A DNA stretch of 64,000 nucleotides from Streptomyces sp. NBC_00249 (GTDB taxonomy: Bacteria; Actinomycetota; Actinomycetes; Streptomycetales; Streptomycetaceae): positions 744,001 to 808,000 of the forward strand of contig NZ_JAPEMV010000001.1 in the NCBI RefSeq assembly GCF_026342355.1. The letters run 5' to 3'. This document shows positions 25,903 to 34,600 of this stretch, in pieces. Both the position numbers and the translations under genes were made by a program. The notes under the pieces are model-generated. The model saw nothing but the letters and a program-made list of their open reading frames with translations. It was not told where the DNA came from and made no database searches. The number at the start of each line of letters is the position of its first letter. Within the stretch, counting starts at the first letter, position 1.

Positions 25903-26616
25903 GTGAACAGACCCTGTGCCAGGCGCCTCCTGGCGGTCCCGGTCCTGCTGTGGGCGACGCTGTCCGCCACGCCGGCCGTGGCCGATAGCTGCGCCTACGC
26001 GACGATCGGCGCCGCAGACGGCTCAGCCGCCGTCGAGGTGTTCGCGGCGGCCGGCGACCGTACGGGCGGGGCCGGCCGAGGTGGCGGACATCACGGCAAC
26101 GGCAACGGCGGTGGACAAGACAACGGACAAGGCAAGGGCCACGGCAACGGCCACGGAGGGGGTCACGGCCACGGCCACCACTGCCCTACGCCGCCGCCCC
26201 CGCCGTGCCCGCCCAAGCCCACGCCCACACCCACCCCGCCACCCCCTACGCCGCCGCCCCCCAAGCCGACCCCGCCGCCGAAGCCCACCCCACCGCCCCC
26301 TCCCCCGCCGGCCCCCGCGCCGCCGCCGAGGCCCGAGCCCCCCAGGCCCGTGCCGAAGCCGCCCGAACCGGCCCCCGCGCCGCCCCGGGTGCACAAGGCG
26401 CCCGCGCCGCCCCCGCCGAGGCCCGCCCCTGAAGCGGAGCCCACTCCCACGCCCACCCCGCCGCCACCGCCCGCGCCGAAGCTGAAGCCGGTGGCCCGTC
26501 CCTCGTACCACGCGCCCAGCCGCAAGCCGGCCGAGCGCCACATCTCGCCCGTGACCTTCACCCTCATGACCGCGGCGCCCGCGGTGCTCGCGATCGTCGC
26601 GCTGCGCCCGCGCTAG
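25903..26616 (+). CDS. Secreted Gly/His-rich and Pro-rich protein with C-terminal anchor
   Basis: 237 residues, family not recognised. A signal peptide (about 1-27, cleavage near TPAVADS) precedes a Gly/His/Asn-rich segment (about 60-90, GGGHHGNGNGGGQDNG) and a long Pro-rich segment (about 90-205, PPPPPCPPKPTPTPTP). A final hydrophobic stretch is followed by RPR. The layout is that of a cell-wall-spanning protein tethered to the membrane. The GTG start fits the signal peptide but has only a weak ribosome binding site. Pro and Lys/Thr repeats make the DNA highly skewed. Confidence 0.6.
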   Translation: MNRPCARRLLAVPVLLWATLSATPAVADSCAYATIGAADGSAAVEVFAAAGDRTGGAGRGGGHHGNGNGGGQDNGQGKGHGNGHGGGHGHGHHCPTPPPPPCPPKPTPTPTPPPPTPPPPKPTPPPKPTPPPPPPPAPAPPPRPEPPRPVPKPPEPAPAPPRVHKAPAPPPPRPAPEAEPTPTPTPPPPPAPKLKPVARPSYHAPSRKPAERHISPVTFTLMTAAPAVLAIVALRPR

Positions 26617-26653
26617 CCCCCGTCGTACCACCGTTCATCGATTGGGAGTCATC

Positions 26654-27424
26654 TTGTCGGAATGGCTCGTCCTGTCCCTCGCGATGGCAGCGGCCTGCGC
26701 CGTGGTGCTGTCCATCGCCTTCTTCAACCACCGCAGGATCGGCGAGGACGACGATCCGAACGAAACCCCGGACGTCATCGAGTACATGACGATGATGATC
26801 GGGGTGATCTACGCGATCGTGCTGGGCCTGGCGATCGCGGGCGTCTGGGAGGGCCGCGGGGCCGCCCAGGAGTACGTGCGCCAGGAGGCCCAGGCCCTGC
26901 ACGAGATCAGCGTCCGCTCCGAGGTCTACCCGGCCGAGGTCCGCAAGAAGATCCGCAGCGATGTCGACGCGTACGTGACCTACGTGGTCGACACCGAATG
27001 GAAGGAGATGGCCGAGCACGGGAACCTCACGGACCGCAGCGGGGAGCTGCTGGAACGTATCCGCCGGGACGTGACGGACTACGAGCCGCAGACCGACCAC
27101 GAGGGGCAGGCCTACCAGCCGCTGGTCGACCAGGTCGGCGTCGTCGACGACTCGCGCAACGCGCGCGGCCAGAGCGCCGGGGCGACGATGCCGGGCGTGG
27201 TGTGGTTCGGCCTGATCGCGGGGGCCCTGGTGACGGTCGGGCTGATCTTCACCCTGCAGATCCGCCGCTCGTTCCGCGAAATGCTGCTGGCCGGCCTGTT
27301 CAGCGCGCTGATCGCCTTCCTGCTGTTCCTCATCTGGGACTTCGACGCCCCCTTCGGGCGGGGCATCGCGGCCACCGCCGAGCCCTTCTTCGCCCAGTTC
27401 CCGCACCTGGGGCTGGAGGACTGA
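26654..27424 (+). CDS. DUF4239 (bestrophin-like domain) membrane protein
   Basis: 256 residues with two membrane segments at the N-terminus (about 1-25 and 50-70) and two at the C-terminus (about 180-200 and 210-230), enclosing a soluble helical part. This fits DUF4239, sometimes called bestrophin-like; function unknown. Conserved-looking parts are VIYAIVLGLAIAGVWEGRG and MLLAGLFSALIAFLLFLIWD. The TTG at 26654 has GGGAG five bases upstream; a TTG at 26642 would overlap that site. Confidence 0.8.
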   Translation: MSEWLVLSLAMAAACAVVLSIAFFNHRRIGEDDDPNETPDVIEYMTMMIGVIYAIVLGLAIAGVWEGRGAAQEYVRQEAQALHEISVRSEVYPAEVRKKIRSDVDAYVTYVVDTEWKEMAEHGNLTDRSGELLERIRRDVTDYEPQTDHEGQAYQPLVDQVGVVDDSRNARGQSAGATMPGVVWFGLIAGALVTVGLIFTLQIRRSFREMLLAGLFSALIAFLLFLIWDFDAPFGRGIAATAEPFFAQFPHLGLED

Positions 27425-27456
27425 GACACCGCCCGCGACCGGCGGGCACCCGGCGG

Positions 27457-27483
27457 ACCGGGGACGGCGCGCCCGTCCCCGGT
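27457..27483. terminator. Hairpin terminator after the DUF4239 gene
   Basis: ACCGGGGACGG (27457-27467) pairs perfectly with CCGTCCCCGGT (27473-27483) around a five-base loop, 33 bases after the stop. Confidence 0.65.
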
Positions 27484-27507
27484 TCGGCGTACCGCGTTGC
27501 CCCATTC

Positions 27508-27547
27508 GCCCGTTCCTGATCGCGGGCCCCCCTGGCCGCGCCTAGCG
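27508..27547 (+). promoter_or_regulatory. Promoter-like element shared with the sortase gene
   Basis: CGCCCGTTCCTGATCGC, then 19 bases, then TAGCGT (27542-27547). The same layout, CGCCCTTCCCCGATCGC-N19-TAGCGT, lies upstream of the class F sortase gene at 29202-29243. The spacer length is identical and the upstream block matches at 13-14 of 17 bases. It is 78 bases before the secreted protein start at 27625. It reads like a -35/-10 pair for one sigma factor or a shared activator site. Confidence 0.5.
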
Positions 27548-27624
27548 TGGCGGGCATCGAGGTGCACGACCCCCCACGTGCGGAAACGCTGCGCGACTGC
27601 CCCTCGGGGATCCGGAGACCGACC

Positions 27625-28296
27625 ATGGGTGCGATACGCAGCTCCGCCATCGCCCTGCTGAGCGCCGGCGCCACGGGCGCCGCTCTCGCGTTCGGCGCAC
27701 TCGGCGCGCCCGCCGCCCTCGCGGCCGAGGCGGCGCCCATCACCTCCTTCGGCTTCGCCATCACCCCTTCGACGGTCGCCCCCGGCGGGCAGACGGTCCT
27801 CTCCGTGACGGGCTGCGACGCCGCCTACGCCACCGCCTCCTCCGGGGTCTTCGACACCGTGAGCATCGCGCGCGGCCAGACCGTACGGGTCACCGTGGAC
27901 CGGGACGCCCGGCGCGGGGCCCAGTACTCCGTCTCCTTCACGTGCGACGGGGAGACCGGCTCGGCCGACCTCACCATCGCCGGCGGTACGACCAGGCCCA
28001 GCACCAGCTCCACCTCCGGCCCCCGGACCCCGCGCGCCACGGCCCCCGCACCCGCCGTCACCCGCACGACCGCCCCCGCCGCGCCCCGCACCACCGCCCC
28101 CGCCACGCCCCGGGCCACCACCGGCGCCGTCACCGGCGTCTCGCGCGGCGCCACCCTCGGGGTGCGCGGCGGGCTCGGGGGCAGCGTGGCCGGCATGGAT
28201 CCCCTGGAACTCGGCGCGGGCGCGGGGCTCTTCCTCGCCGCCGTCGGCGTCACGGCGTACGCCCTGCGCCGACGCGGCTCCACCCGCGGCCACTGA
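27625..28296 (+). CDS. Secreted Ig-like-fold protein with C-terminal membrane anchor
   Basis: 223 residues, no named family recognised. A signal peptide (about 1-33, APAALAAEA) leads to a beta-rich domain (about 38-115) with two Cys, starting FAITPSTVAPGGQTVLSVTG. A Thr/Ala/Pro linker (about 118-165) and a hydrophobic segment ending ALRRRGSTRGH follow. The design matches the neighbour at 28461-28961. GGAG lies eight bases before the ATG. The shared promoter with the sortase gene suggests a common envelope role; no clear LPXTG-type motif is present, so sortase anchoring is not shown. Confidence 0.7.
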   Translation: MGAIRSSAIALLSAGATGAALAFGALGAPAALAAEAAPITSFGFAITPSTVAPGGQTVLSVTGCDAAYATASSGVFDTVSIARGQTVRVTVDRDARRGAQYSVSFTCDGETGSADLTIAGGTTRPSTSSTSGPRTPRATAPAPAVTRTTAPAAPRTTAPATPRATTGAVTGVSRGATLGVRGGLGGSVAGMDPLELGAGAGLFLAAVGVTAYALRRRGSTRGH

Positions 28297-28371
28297 CCGC
28301 GCACGCCCCGCCGCCCCCGCCGCCCCCGCCGCCCCGGCCGCCGAGGGCCCCGGCGGGCGCGGCCCCGGCAA

Positions 28372-28417
28372 CCGCCGGTCGCCCCGGGTCCCGGTCGGGA
28401 CCCGGGGCGACCGGCGG
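28372..28417. terminator. Bidirectional terminator between convergent genes
   Basis: A perfect 21-bp stem (28372-28392 with 28397-28417) closes over a GGTC loop. It sits between two convergent genes for small secreted proteins and would stop transcription both ways. C-rich CCGCCCCCG repeats (28305-28340) precede it. Confidence 0.8.
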
Positions 28418-28460
28418 CAGGCCGGGCCCGGCAGGAGGGAAGCCGTGTGACGGCGCCGGT

Positions 28461-28961
28461 TCAGGCCCGGCTGCCGACCGGTCGGCGGCGGCGCATCACG
28501 TGCACGCCCGCGCCCAGCGCCGCGGCGCCGATCAGCCCCGCGCCGATGGCCGTCTCGGCGGTGGACGGGCCGAAGGAGCCGCCGATGCCGCCCTGTGCGC
28601 CGTTGCCCGCCAGGATCGTGAAGCGGTGGGTGGCGACCAGGCTGTTGTCGTGGCACTTGACCGACAGGGTGTGGTGTCCGGGCGAGGCGTGGTTGAAGAT
28701 CCGGACGGTCGCGAAGCCGATGGAGCCGGCCGACAGGTTGGTCTGCGGAAAGTTGCCGTGCGACCAGACGGTGCCGCCGTGGCCGCAGCCTGCCGCGCTG
28801 ACCTGCATCGAGGCGCCCTGGTGGACGGAGTACGGGTTGACGGTGACATTGCTGGGCCCGTTCCCGCCGCCCTGCGGGGGGTTCGCGGTGGCGAACGAGG
28901 CACTGAGCCCGATCGCGGCACAGGCGGCCGCGGTCACGGTGAGAGCGCGGAAAGCACGCAT
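28461..28961 (-). CDS. Small secreted protein with C-terminal membrane anchor
   Basis: 166 residues, not assigned to a named family. Signal peptide about 1-26 (SASFATANP); a domain starting VTVNPYSVHQGASMQVSAAG with two Cys (AAGCGHGG and SVKCHDNS) spaced for one disulfide; a Gly-rich linker; then a membrane helix (about 138-158) ending VMRRRRPVGSRA. The arrangement equals that of the convergent gene, and the beta-rich core looks distantly similar, so the two may be paralogues. GGAGG lies seven bases before the ATG. Confidence 0.7.
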   Translation of the reverse strand: MRAFRALTVTAAACAAIGLSASFATANPPQGGGNGPSNVTVNPYSVHQGASMQVSAAGCGHGGTVWSHGNFPQTNLSAGSIGFATVRIFNHASPGHHTLSVKCHDNSLVATHRFTILAGNGAQGGIGGSFGPSTAETAIGAGLIGAAALGAGVHVMRRRRPVGSRA

Positions 28962-29201
28962 GGTGGAACCTCCAGCGGGAAGCGCCCCGGAGCGGTGGCC
29001 CGGGCAGATCGACGAGAACGCCTCCCATCACGAACCCTCCGGGTGCCTCGCAACCAGCGCATTTCCGCCTTTGGGCCGCCCGGTTGAGCGACACGCCGAA
29101 GCGCGGGCCGATCATCTGACGGATCCGCAGGTCACGAGCCGTCAGGCATTTATGTGACGATTACCTGGATGGGCGCACCCCTTCCGGACGCACCACCCGT
29201 T

Positions 29202-29243
29202 CGCCCTTCCCCGATCGCCGTCCCGCCCGTGCGGCCTTAGCGT
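29202..29243 (+). promoter_or_regulatory. Promoter-like element upstream of the sortase gene
   Basis: CGCCCTTCCCCGATCGC, 19 bases, TAGCGT (29238-29243), about 70 bases before the sortase ATG. It is the counterpart of the element at 27508-27547, with identical spacing. Confidence 0.5.
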
Positions 29244-29313
29244 GCGTGAAGAAGGGCGTACCGGGGAGGGACTGGAACGCGGGTCGGGACCCCCGCGTCG
29301 GGAAGGGAGAGCC

Positions 29314-29979
29314 ATGACCGAGGACGAGAGTGAGCAGCCACCGAGACGACGCTCCCCCTGGGGCGTGCTCGCGATGGTCATGCTCACCGGCCTCGCCATG
29401 ATGCGGAACGGGGCGAATGCCGATGAGGGTCCGCCGCAGCCCACCGCCGCGGCGGCGGTCGCCGTGCGCGCGGACCAGCTGCCGGCCGACGCGCCGACGC
29501 CGCCGCCGGACATGGAGGTGCTGGAACACTCGTCGGTCCAGCGCATCCGGATTCCGACGATCAACGTGGACGCGCCGGTGATGACGGTCGGACTGGACGC
29601 GCAGGGCTGGATCGACGCCCCGCCGCCGCAGGACCGGAACCTGGCCGGCTGGTACCTCAACGGCATCTCGCCGGGCCAGCGGGGATCGGCGGTGATCGTG
29701 GGCCACGTGGACAACGCGCAGGGCCCGGCGGTCTTCTACGGTCTGGGTTCGGTCAAGCCGGGCAACCGCATCGAGGTGGAGCGCTACGACGGGCGGACGG
29801 CGGTGTTCGAGGTGTACGGCGTGGAGGTGTTCTCGAAGCACGCCTTCCCCGGGGCCCGGGTGTACGGCGACACCGGACACCCGGAACTCCGCGTGATCAC
29901 CTGCGGCGGCGGCTACTCGAAGGCCAAGGGCTACGACGGCAACGTGGTCGTCTTCGCCCGGATGGTGGAGGCCCGCTGA
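29314..29979 (+). CDS. Class F sortase
   Basis: 221 residues. One N-terminal membrane helix (about residues 15-32) holds the enzyme on the outer face. The sortase domain has IRIPTINVDAPVMTVGLD, His131 in VGHVDNAQGPAVFYGL and the catalytic Cys197 in VITCGGGYSKAKGYDGNVVV, the class F pattern. It would cleave and anchor a sorting-signal protein to the wall, or process one. GGGAGA precedes the ATG by four bases. No obvious LPXTG substrate is visible among the flanking secreted proteins. Confidence 0.9.
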   Translation: MTEDESEQPPRRRSPWGVLAMVMLTGLAMMRNGANADEGPPQPTAAAAVAVRADQLPADAPTPPPDMEVLEHSSVQRIRIPTINVDAPVMTVGLDAQGWIDAPPPQDRNLAGWYLNGISPGQRGSAVIVGHVDNAQGPAVFYGLGSVKPGNRIEVERYDGRTAVFEVYGVEVFSKHAFPGARVYGDTGHPELRVITCGGGYSKAKGYDGNVVVFARMVEAR

Positions 29980-30009
29980 GGAACCGTTTCCCCCACCCCC
30001 TCCACCCCC

Positions 30010-30540
30010 TCACGCCTCGCGCGGCACCCCCAGGTCGTCGCGCATGGCGTGCCTCATGACGCGCAGCGGCTCCCAGACCTCGAACTGGGCCCGCGCGGCC
30101 CCCTCCATGTCCTCGCCCGGCTCGGGAGCCCCCCGTTCGAGGCGCTTGACCTGGGCGTAGACCGCGTTCAGGGCCCGGTTGACGGCGCTCGCCCGTTCGA
30201 GGACGCTCTCCGGCGCGATCATCTGCGCCTCGGAGTAGCGGTCGCGGTGGGCGTTCTTAGCCTCGTCGAGCTTCTCCCGGTCGGCGTCCTCGACGCCCCG
30301 TTCCCGCATGACGTGCAGGTGACGGTTGAGGGCGGTGGTGAACTGCCGGGCGTCCCGGTTGAGTTCCGCGTAGCAGGTGCGGCGCAGCGCGCGGATCTCC
30401 CGGGTCTCCTCGTGGTCGCGGACGAGGTCCAGCTCCCGCCGCCGCGCGCGTTCGGAGACCCGCTGGGTGAGCAGCGACCCTCCGAGTGTTCCCGCGACGC
30501 CCGTCACCGCGATGATCACCGCTCCGAGATCCACCGACAC
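30010..30540 (-). CDS. Hypothetical protein, one membrane helix and coiled coil
   Basis: 176 residues. An N-terminal hydrophobic segment (VIIAVTGVAGTLGGSLLTQR, about 8-27) is followed by a charged helical body rich in Arg and Glu (RVSERARRRELDLVRDHEET) that looks like a coiled coil. This type is common in Streptomyces; function unknown. It ends 30 bases from the convergent sortase gene. Confidence 0.65.
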   Translation of the reverse strand: MSVDLGAVIIAVTGVAGTLGGSLLTQRVSERARRRELDLVRDHEETREIRALRRTCYAELNRDARQFTTALNRHLHVMRERGVEDADREKLDEAKNAHRDRYSEAQMIAPESVLERASAVNRALNAVYAQVKRLERGAPEPGEDMEGAARAQFEVWEPLRVMRHAMRDDLGVPREA

Positions 30541-30656
30541 ACTCCCCCGTACCGCTCGCCGCGCGCCCGCCGCGCCCGGTCCAGGGGTTCAGTGTGCCTT
30601 CGGGGAGGTTCCCCCCGGTCCGGCGGGCGGGGGAACGGGGCCGGGGTGCGGGGTGT

Positions 30657-31559
30657 TCAGCGGGGCGGGAGGGCCGGGAGGGTCATGCGGTAGCCGCGTG
30701 CGAGGAGTTGGGGCAGGTACGTGCTGAGCGCCTGGACGCTCTGTGACCTGTTGCCGCCCGCGTCGTGGTTCAGCACGATCACGCCCGGCCCGGCGCCCGC
30801 CATGACCCGGGAGACGATGGTGGTGGTCCCGGGTTCCTTCCAGTCGAGGGTGTCCACGGTCCAGGCGAGCGGTTCCATGCCCAGGTCGGCCCCGATCTCG
30901 AAGGCGGCCCGGTTCCACGCCCCGTAGGGGGCCCGGAACCACAGCGGGGGTTCCCCGACGGCCTGTTGCACGACCTCGCTCGTGCGCCCGATCTCCGCTT
31001 CGAGCGCGGGCCGGCCCAGCTTCGGGATCAGCGGGTGGGTCCAGGTGTGGTTGCCGATGACGTGTCCCTCGGAGGTCATCCGGCGCAGCAGGTCGCGGTG
31101 TTCGGTGGCCATCTCCCCGCAGACGAAGAACATGCCGCGCACCCCGTACCGGGCGAGGGTGTCCAGGATGGCCGGGGTGTAGCGGGGGTCGGGTCCGTCG
31201 TCGAAGGTGAGCACCATCGCGCCGCCGCCGTCGGCGTTCGCCGCGTCGGCCGGCAGTTCCAGGATGGGCCGGGTGCGGACGGCTGGTTTGGCGGCGGGGG
31301 GCCGGGCGGGGGCCTCGGCGGTCATCGGCCGCAGGCGGTAGGACTTGTCCGGGGGGCCTTCGGGGTGCATCCCGGGGGCTCCGGCGGCGCCCACTGGCCC
31401 GGGCCCGCCCGCCGGGGCGGGTCCGGGCGGGTTCGCGGATCCGGGTACGGGCGTGCCGGCCTCGCCCCCGGTGAGGAGTCCGGAGGCGGCGGCGATTCCG
31501 AGGAAGACGGCGGTACGCAGGAGCACGCGTCGCCCTACTGTCTGCTCGTCATTTGTCAT
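30657..31559 (-). CDS. Secreted polysaccharide deacetylase (NodB domain)
   Basis: 300 residues. The N-terminus GRRVLLRTAVFLGIAAASG looks like a Tat or Sec signal with a following Pro/Gly/Ala-rich linker (about 30-110). The NodB domain (about 110-295) has the metal-binding TFDDGPD and GNHTWTHP motifs, and RAPYGAWN and VLNHDAG for the remaining active-site positions. It would remove acetyl groups from peptidoglycan or another surface glycan. It lies about 90 bases after lysX on the same strand. Confidence 0.88.
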   Translation of the reverse strand: MTNDEQTVGRRVLLRTAVFLGIAAASGLLTGGEAGTPVPGSANPPGPAPAGGPGPVGAAGAPGMHPEGPPDKSYRLRPMTAEAPARPPAAKPAVRTRPILELPADAANADGGGAMVLTFDDGPDPRYTPAILDTLARYGVRGMFFVCGEMATEHRDLLRRMTSEGHVIGNHTWTHPLIPKLGRPALEAEIGRTSEVVQQAVGEPPLWFRAPYGAWNRAAFEIGADLGMEPLAWTVDTLDWKEPGTTTIVSRVMAGAGPGVIVLNHDAGGNRSQSVQALSTYLPQLLARGYRMTLPALPPR

Positions 31560-31575
31560 TATTACTACGTATCAA

Positions 31576-31595
31576 CGACATCGGCGAAGATGTCG
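31576..31595. promoter_or_regulatory. Inverted repeat upstream of the deacetylase gene
   Basis: CGACATC-GGCGAA-GATGTCG, a perfect 7-6-7 repeat, sits 17 bases upstream of the deacetylase start and 56 bases after the lysX stop. It may be an operator or a terminator for lysX. The AT-rich TCATTATTACTACGTATC between it and the start resembles a promoter region. Confidence 0.4.
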
Positions 31596-31650
31596 AGAGG
31601 CGCGGACGCGCCCCGCGCCCCTCACCCGCTCGGTCCAGCCACCGCCCGGG

Positions 31651-34600
31651 TCAGTGGCGGCGTACCAGCGGGAACGGCAGCGTCTCGCGGATCGTCAGTC
31701 CCGTGAGGAACATGACCAGCCGGTCGACGCCGATGCCGAGGCCCCCGGTCGGCGGCATCGCGTACTCCAGGGCGTCCAGGAAGTCGTTGTCGAGTTCCAT
31801 CGCCTCCGGGTCGCCGCCCGCCGCCAGCAGGGACTGGGCGGTCAGCCGGCGGCGCTGTTCGACGGGGTCGGTCAGCTCGGAGTAGGCCGTGCCCAGTTCG
31901 GTGCCGAAGGCCACCAGGTCCCAGCGCTCGGCGAGCCTGGGGTCCTCGCGGTGCTGGCGGGTGAGCGGGGAGACGTCGGTGGGGAAGTCCTTGTAGAAGG
32001 TGGGGAGTTTCGTCCGCTCCTCCACCAGCCGCTCGTACATCTCCAGGACCACGTCGCCCCGGGTGTCCTCCGGCCCGTGCGGTACGCCCGCCCGGTCGCA
32101 GAGCCGGCGCAGCAGGTGTTCCTCCGTGTCGGCGTCGACCTCCTCGCCGAGCGCATCGCTGATCGCCCCGTACATGGTCTTGACGGGCCAGGGACCGGAG
32201 ATGTCGTGGACGACGAGCTTGCCGTCCGCTCCGGCCTTGTGGGCGATCGGTGAGCCGAAGGCCGCGGTGGCGGCGCCCTGGATGAGTTCGCGGGTGAGGT
32301 CGAGCATCACGTCGTAGTCGGCGAAGGCCTGGTAGGCCTCCAGCATCGTGAACTCGGGGTTGTGCTTGTAGGAGACGCCCTCGTTGCGGAAGGTGCGGCC
32401 CATCTCGAAGACCTTCTCCATCCCGCCGACGCACAGCCGCTTGAGGTACAGCTCGGGGGCGATGCGCAGGTAGAGGTCGAGGTCGTAGGCGTTGATGTGG
32501 GTGCGGAAGGGCCGGGCGTTGGCGCCGCCGTGGATCTGCTGGAGCATCGGGGTCTCGACCTCCAGGTAGCCCCGCTCCAGCAGCCCCTGCCGCAGGGCCT
32601 GCACGGCGCTGGAGCGGGCCCGTACGACGTCCCGCGCGTCGGGGCTGGCGACCAGGTCGAGGTAGCGGCGCCGGACCCGGGCCTCCGGGTCGGCGAGGCC
32701 CTTGCGCTTGTCGGGCAGTGGGCGCAGGCACTTGCCGGTGAGCTGCCAGGAGGTGGCCAGGACGGACAGTTCGCCGGCGCGGCTGCTGCCGACCTGGCCG
32801 CTCACCACCACGTGGTCGCCGAAGTCGACCTGGGAGGTGAAGGAGTCCAGCGCCCCGGCTCCCGACTCGTCCCGGGTGAACATCAGCTGGGTGTCGCCCG
32901 TCCAGTCGCGCAGGACGGCGAAGACCACTCCGCCGAGGTCGCGCACGACCATCACCCGACCGGCGAGGGTGACCTCCTCGCCGGTCCGGGCGCCGGGCGG
33001 GTGGCCGGGGTGCTCGGCCTTCAGCTGGGCGACGGTGTGGGTGCGCTGCCGGATCCCGACCGGGTAGGGGTCGGTGCCGGCCGCCCGGATGCGTTCCATC
33101 TTGGCGTGCCGGACCCGGACCTGTTCGGGCAGCCGCTCGGCGGTGGCCGCGCGCTCCCCGTCCTCGCCGACGAGGTCCAGGCCCAGGGAGTCGATGGAGG
33201 GCAGCCCGGCGGTGTTGGCGGGGGCGGTGAGGCCCTTGGGGTGGCCGTTGCCCCAGAGGGTGCGCAGGCGGGGTACGGAGACGAAGCCCTCGGCGATGCC
33301 GGAGGCGAGGCTGACCCGGGCGAGCGAGCCGGCGTCCTGGTAGCAGAGGAACCGCGGGTACCACTGCGGGCCGTACTTGACGTTGGAGCGGTACAGGGCT
33401 TCCAGCTGCCACCAGCGGGAGAAGAACAGCAGCAGCTTGCGCCACAGCTTGAGCACCGGTCCCGCTCCGATCCGGCCGCCCTCCTCGAAGGCCGAACGGA
33501 ACACGGCGAAGTTGAGGGAGATCCGGCGTACGCCCAGGCCGGGGGCGGCGGCGCACAGCTGCGCCACCATGAACTCCATGACCCCGTTGGGGGCGGAGCG
33601 GTCGCGGCGCATCAGGTCTAGGGAGATGCCGTCCTTCCCCCAGGGCACGAAGGACAGCAGGGCGATCAGTTCGCCGTCGGCGTCCTGGGCCTCCACCAGC
33701 AGGCAGTCCCCGTCGGAGCGGTCGCCGAGCCGGTCCAGGGCCATGGAGAAGCCGCGTTCCGTCTCGGTGTCCCGCCATGTGTCGGCCCGGTCGACGATCA
33801 GCTGCATCTCGTCCTCGGATAGGGCGGAGTGGCGGCGGATCACCGTGGTGGCACCGGTGCGCCGGACCCGGTTGACGGCCTGCCGGGTCACGCGCATGTC
33901 GCGGCCGTCGAGGTCGAAGTGGGCGACGTGCAGGATGGCTTCGTCGCCGAGCTGGAGGGCGCTCAGCCCGGAGCGGGCGTACGCGGTCGCCCCGTCCTCG
34001 GAGGCGCCCATGACGGCCGGCTGCCAGCCGTAGCGGCGGGCCACGCCGAGCCAGGCGTCGACCGCCGGGGTCCAGGCCGCGGGGTCACCGACGGGGTCGC
34101 CGCTGGCCAGGCAGACGCCGGCCTCCACCCGGTAGGTGACGGCGGCCTTCCCGTTCGGGGCGAAGACCACGGCCTTGTCCCGGCGGGTCGCGAAGTATCC
34201 CAGGGAGTCGTTACGTCCGTACGCCCCCAGCAGGGCGCGGATGCGCGGTTCCTCGTCCCCGTGCAGGGCGGCCGTGAGCCGCTGCGAGCGGAACAGGGTG
34301 GCCGCGGCGTTCAGCAGGGCCAGCGCGCCGAAGAGGCCCAGCAGGAAGTACAGGGGGCGCGGCGGGTGGCCGTCGAACTGCCGGGCCGAGAAGAGGCCGC
34401 CGAAGACCTGTTTGGCCGCCCAGTCCAGCCACTGCCCCTTGGGGAGGGTTCCCGGGAACAGCGCCACCAGGGCCCAGCCGAGGAGCACCGCGGCGAGCAG
34501 CCCGAGGCCCAGCACCAGCATGGCCCGCCACACCGCCCCGGTCCGGGACGCCGCGTAGAACTCCTTGCGGGCCGCGACCAGCAGGCCGAGCGCGGCCACC

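Noticed and set aside
26180..26480. CRISPR-like or tandem DNA repeat
   Set aside because: The repetitive appearance comes from Pro codons of a secreted protein; unit length and spacing are irregular.
31576..31595. Certain terminator for lysX
   Set aside because: The 7-bp stem lacks a T-run and lies beside the deacetylase promoter, so it is listed only as a regulatory candidate.
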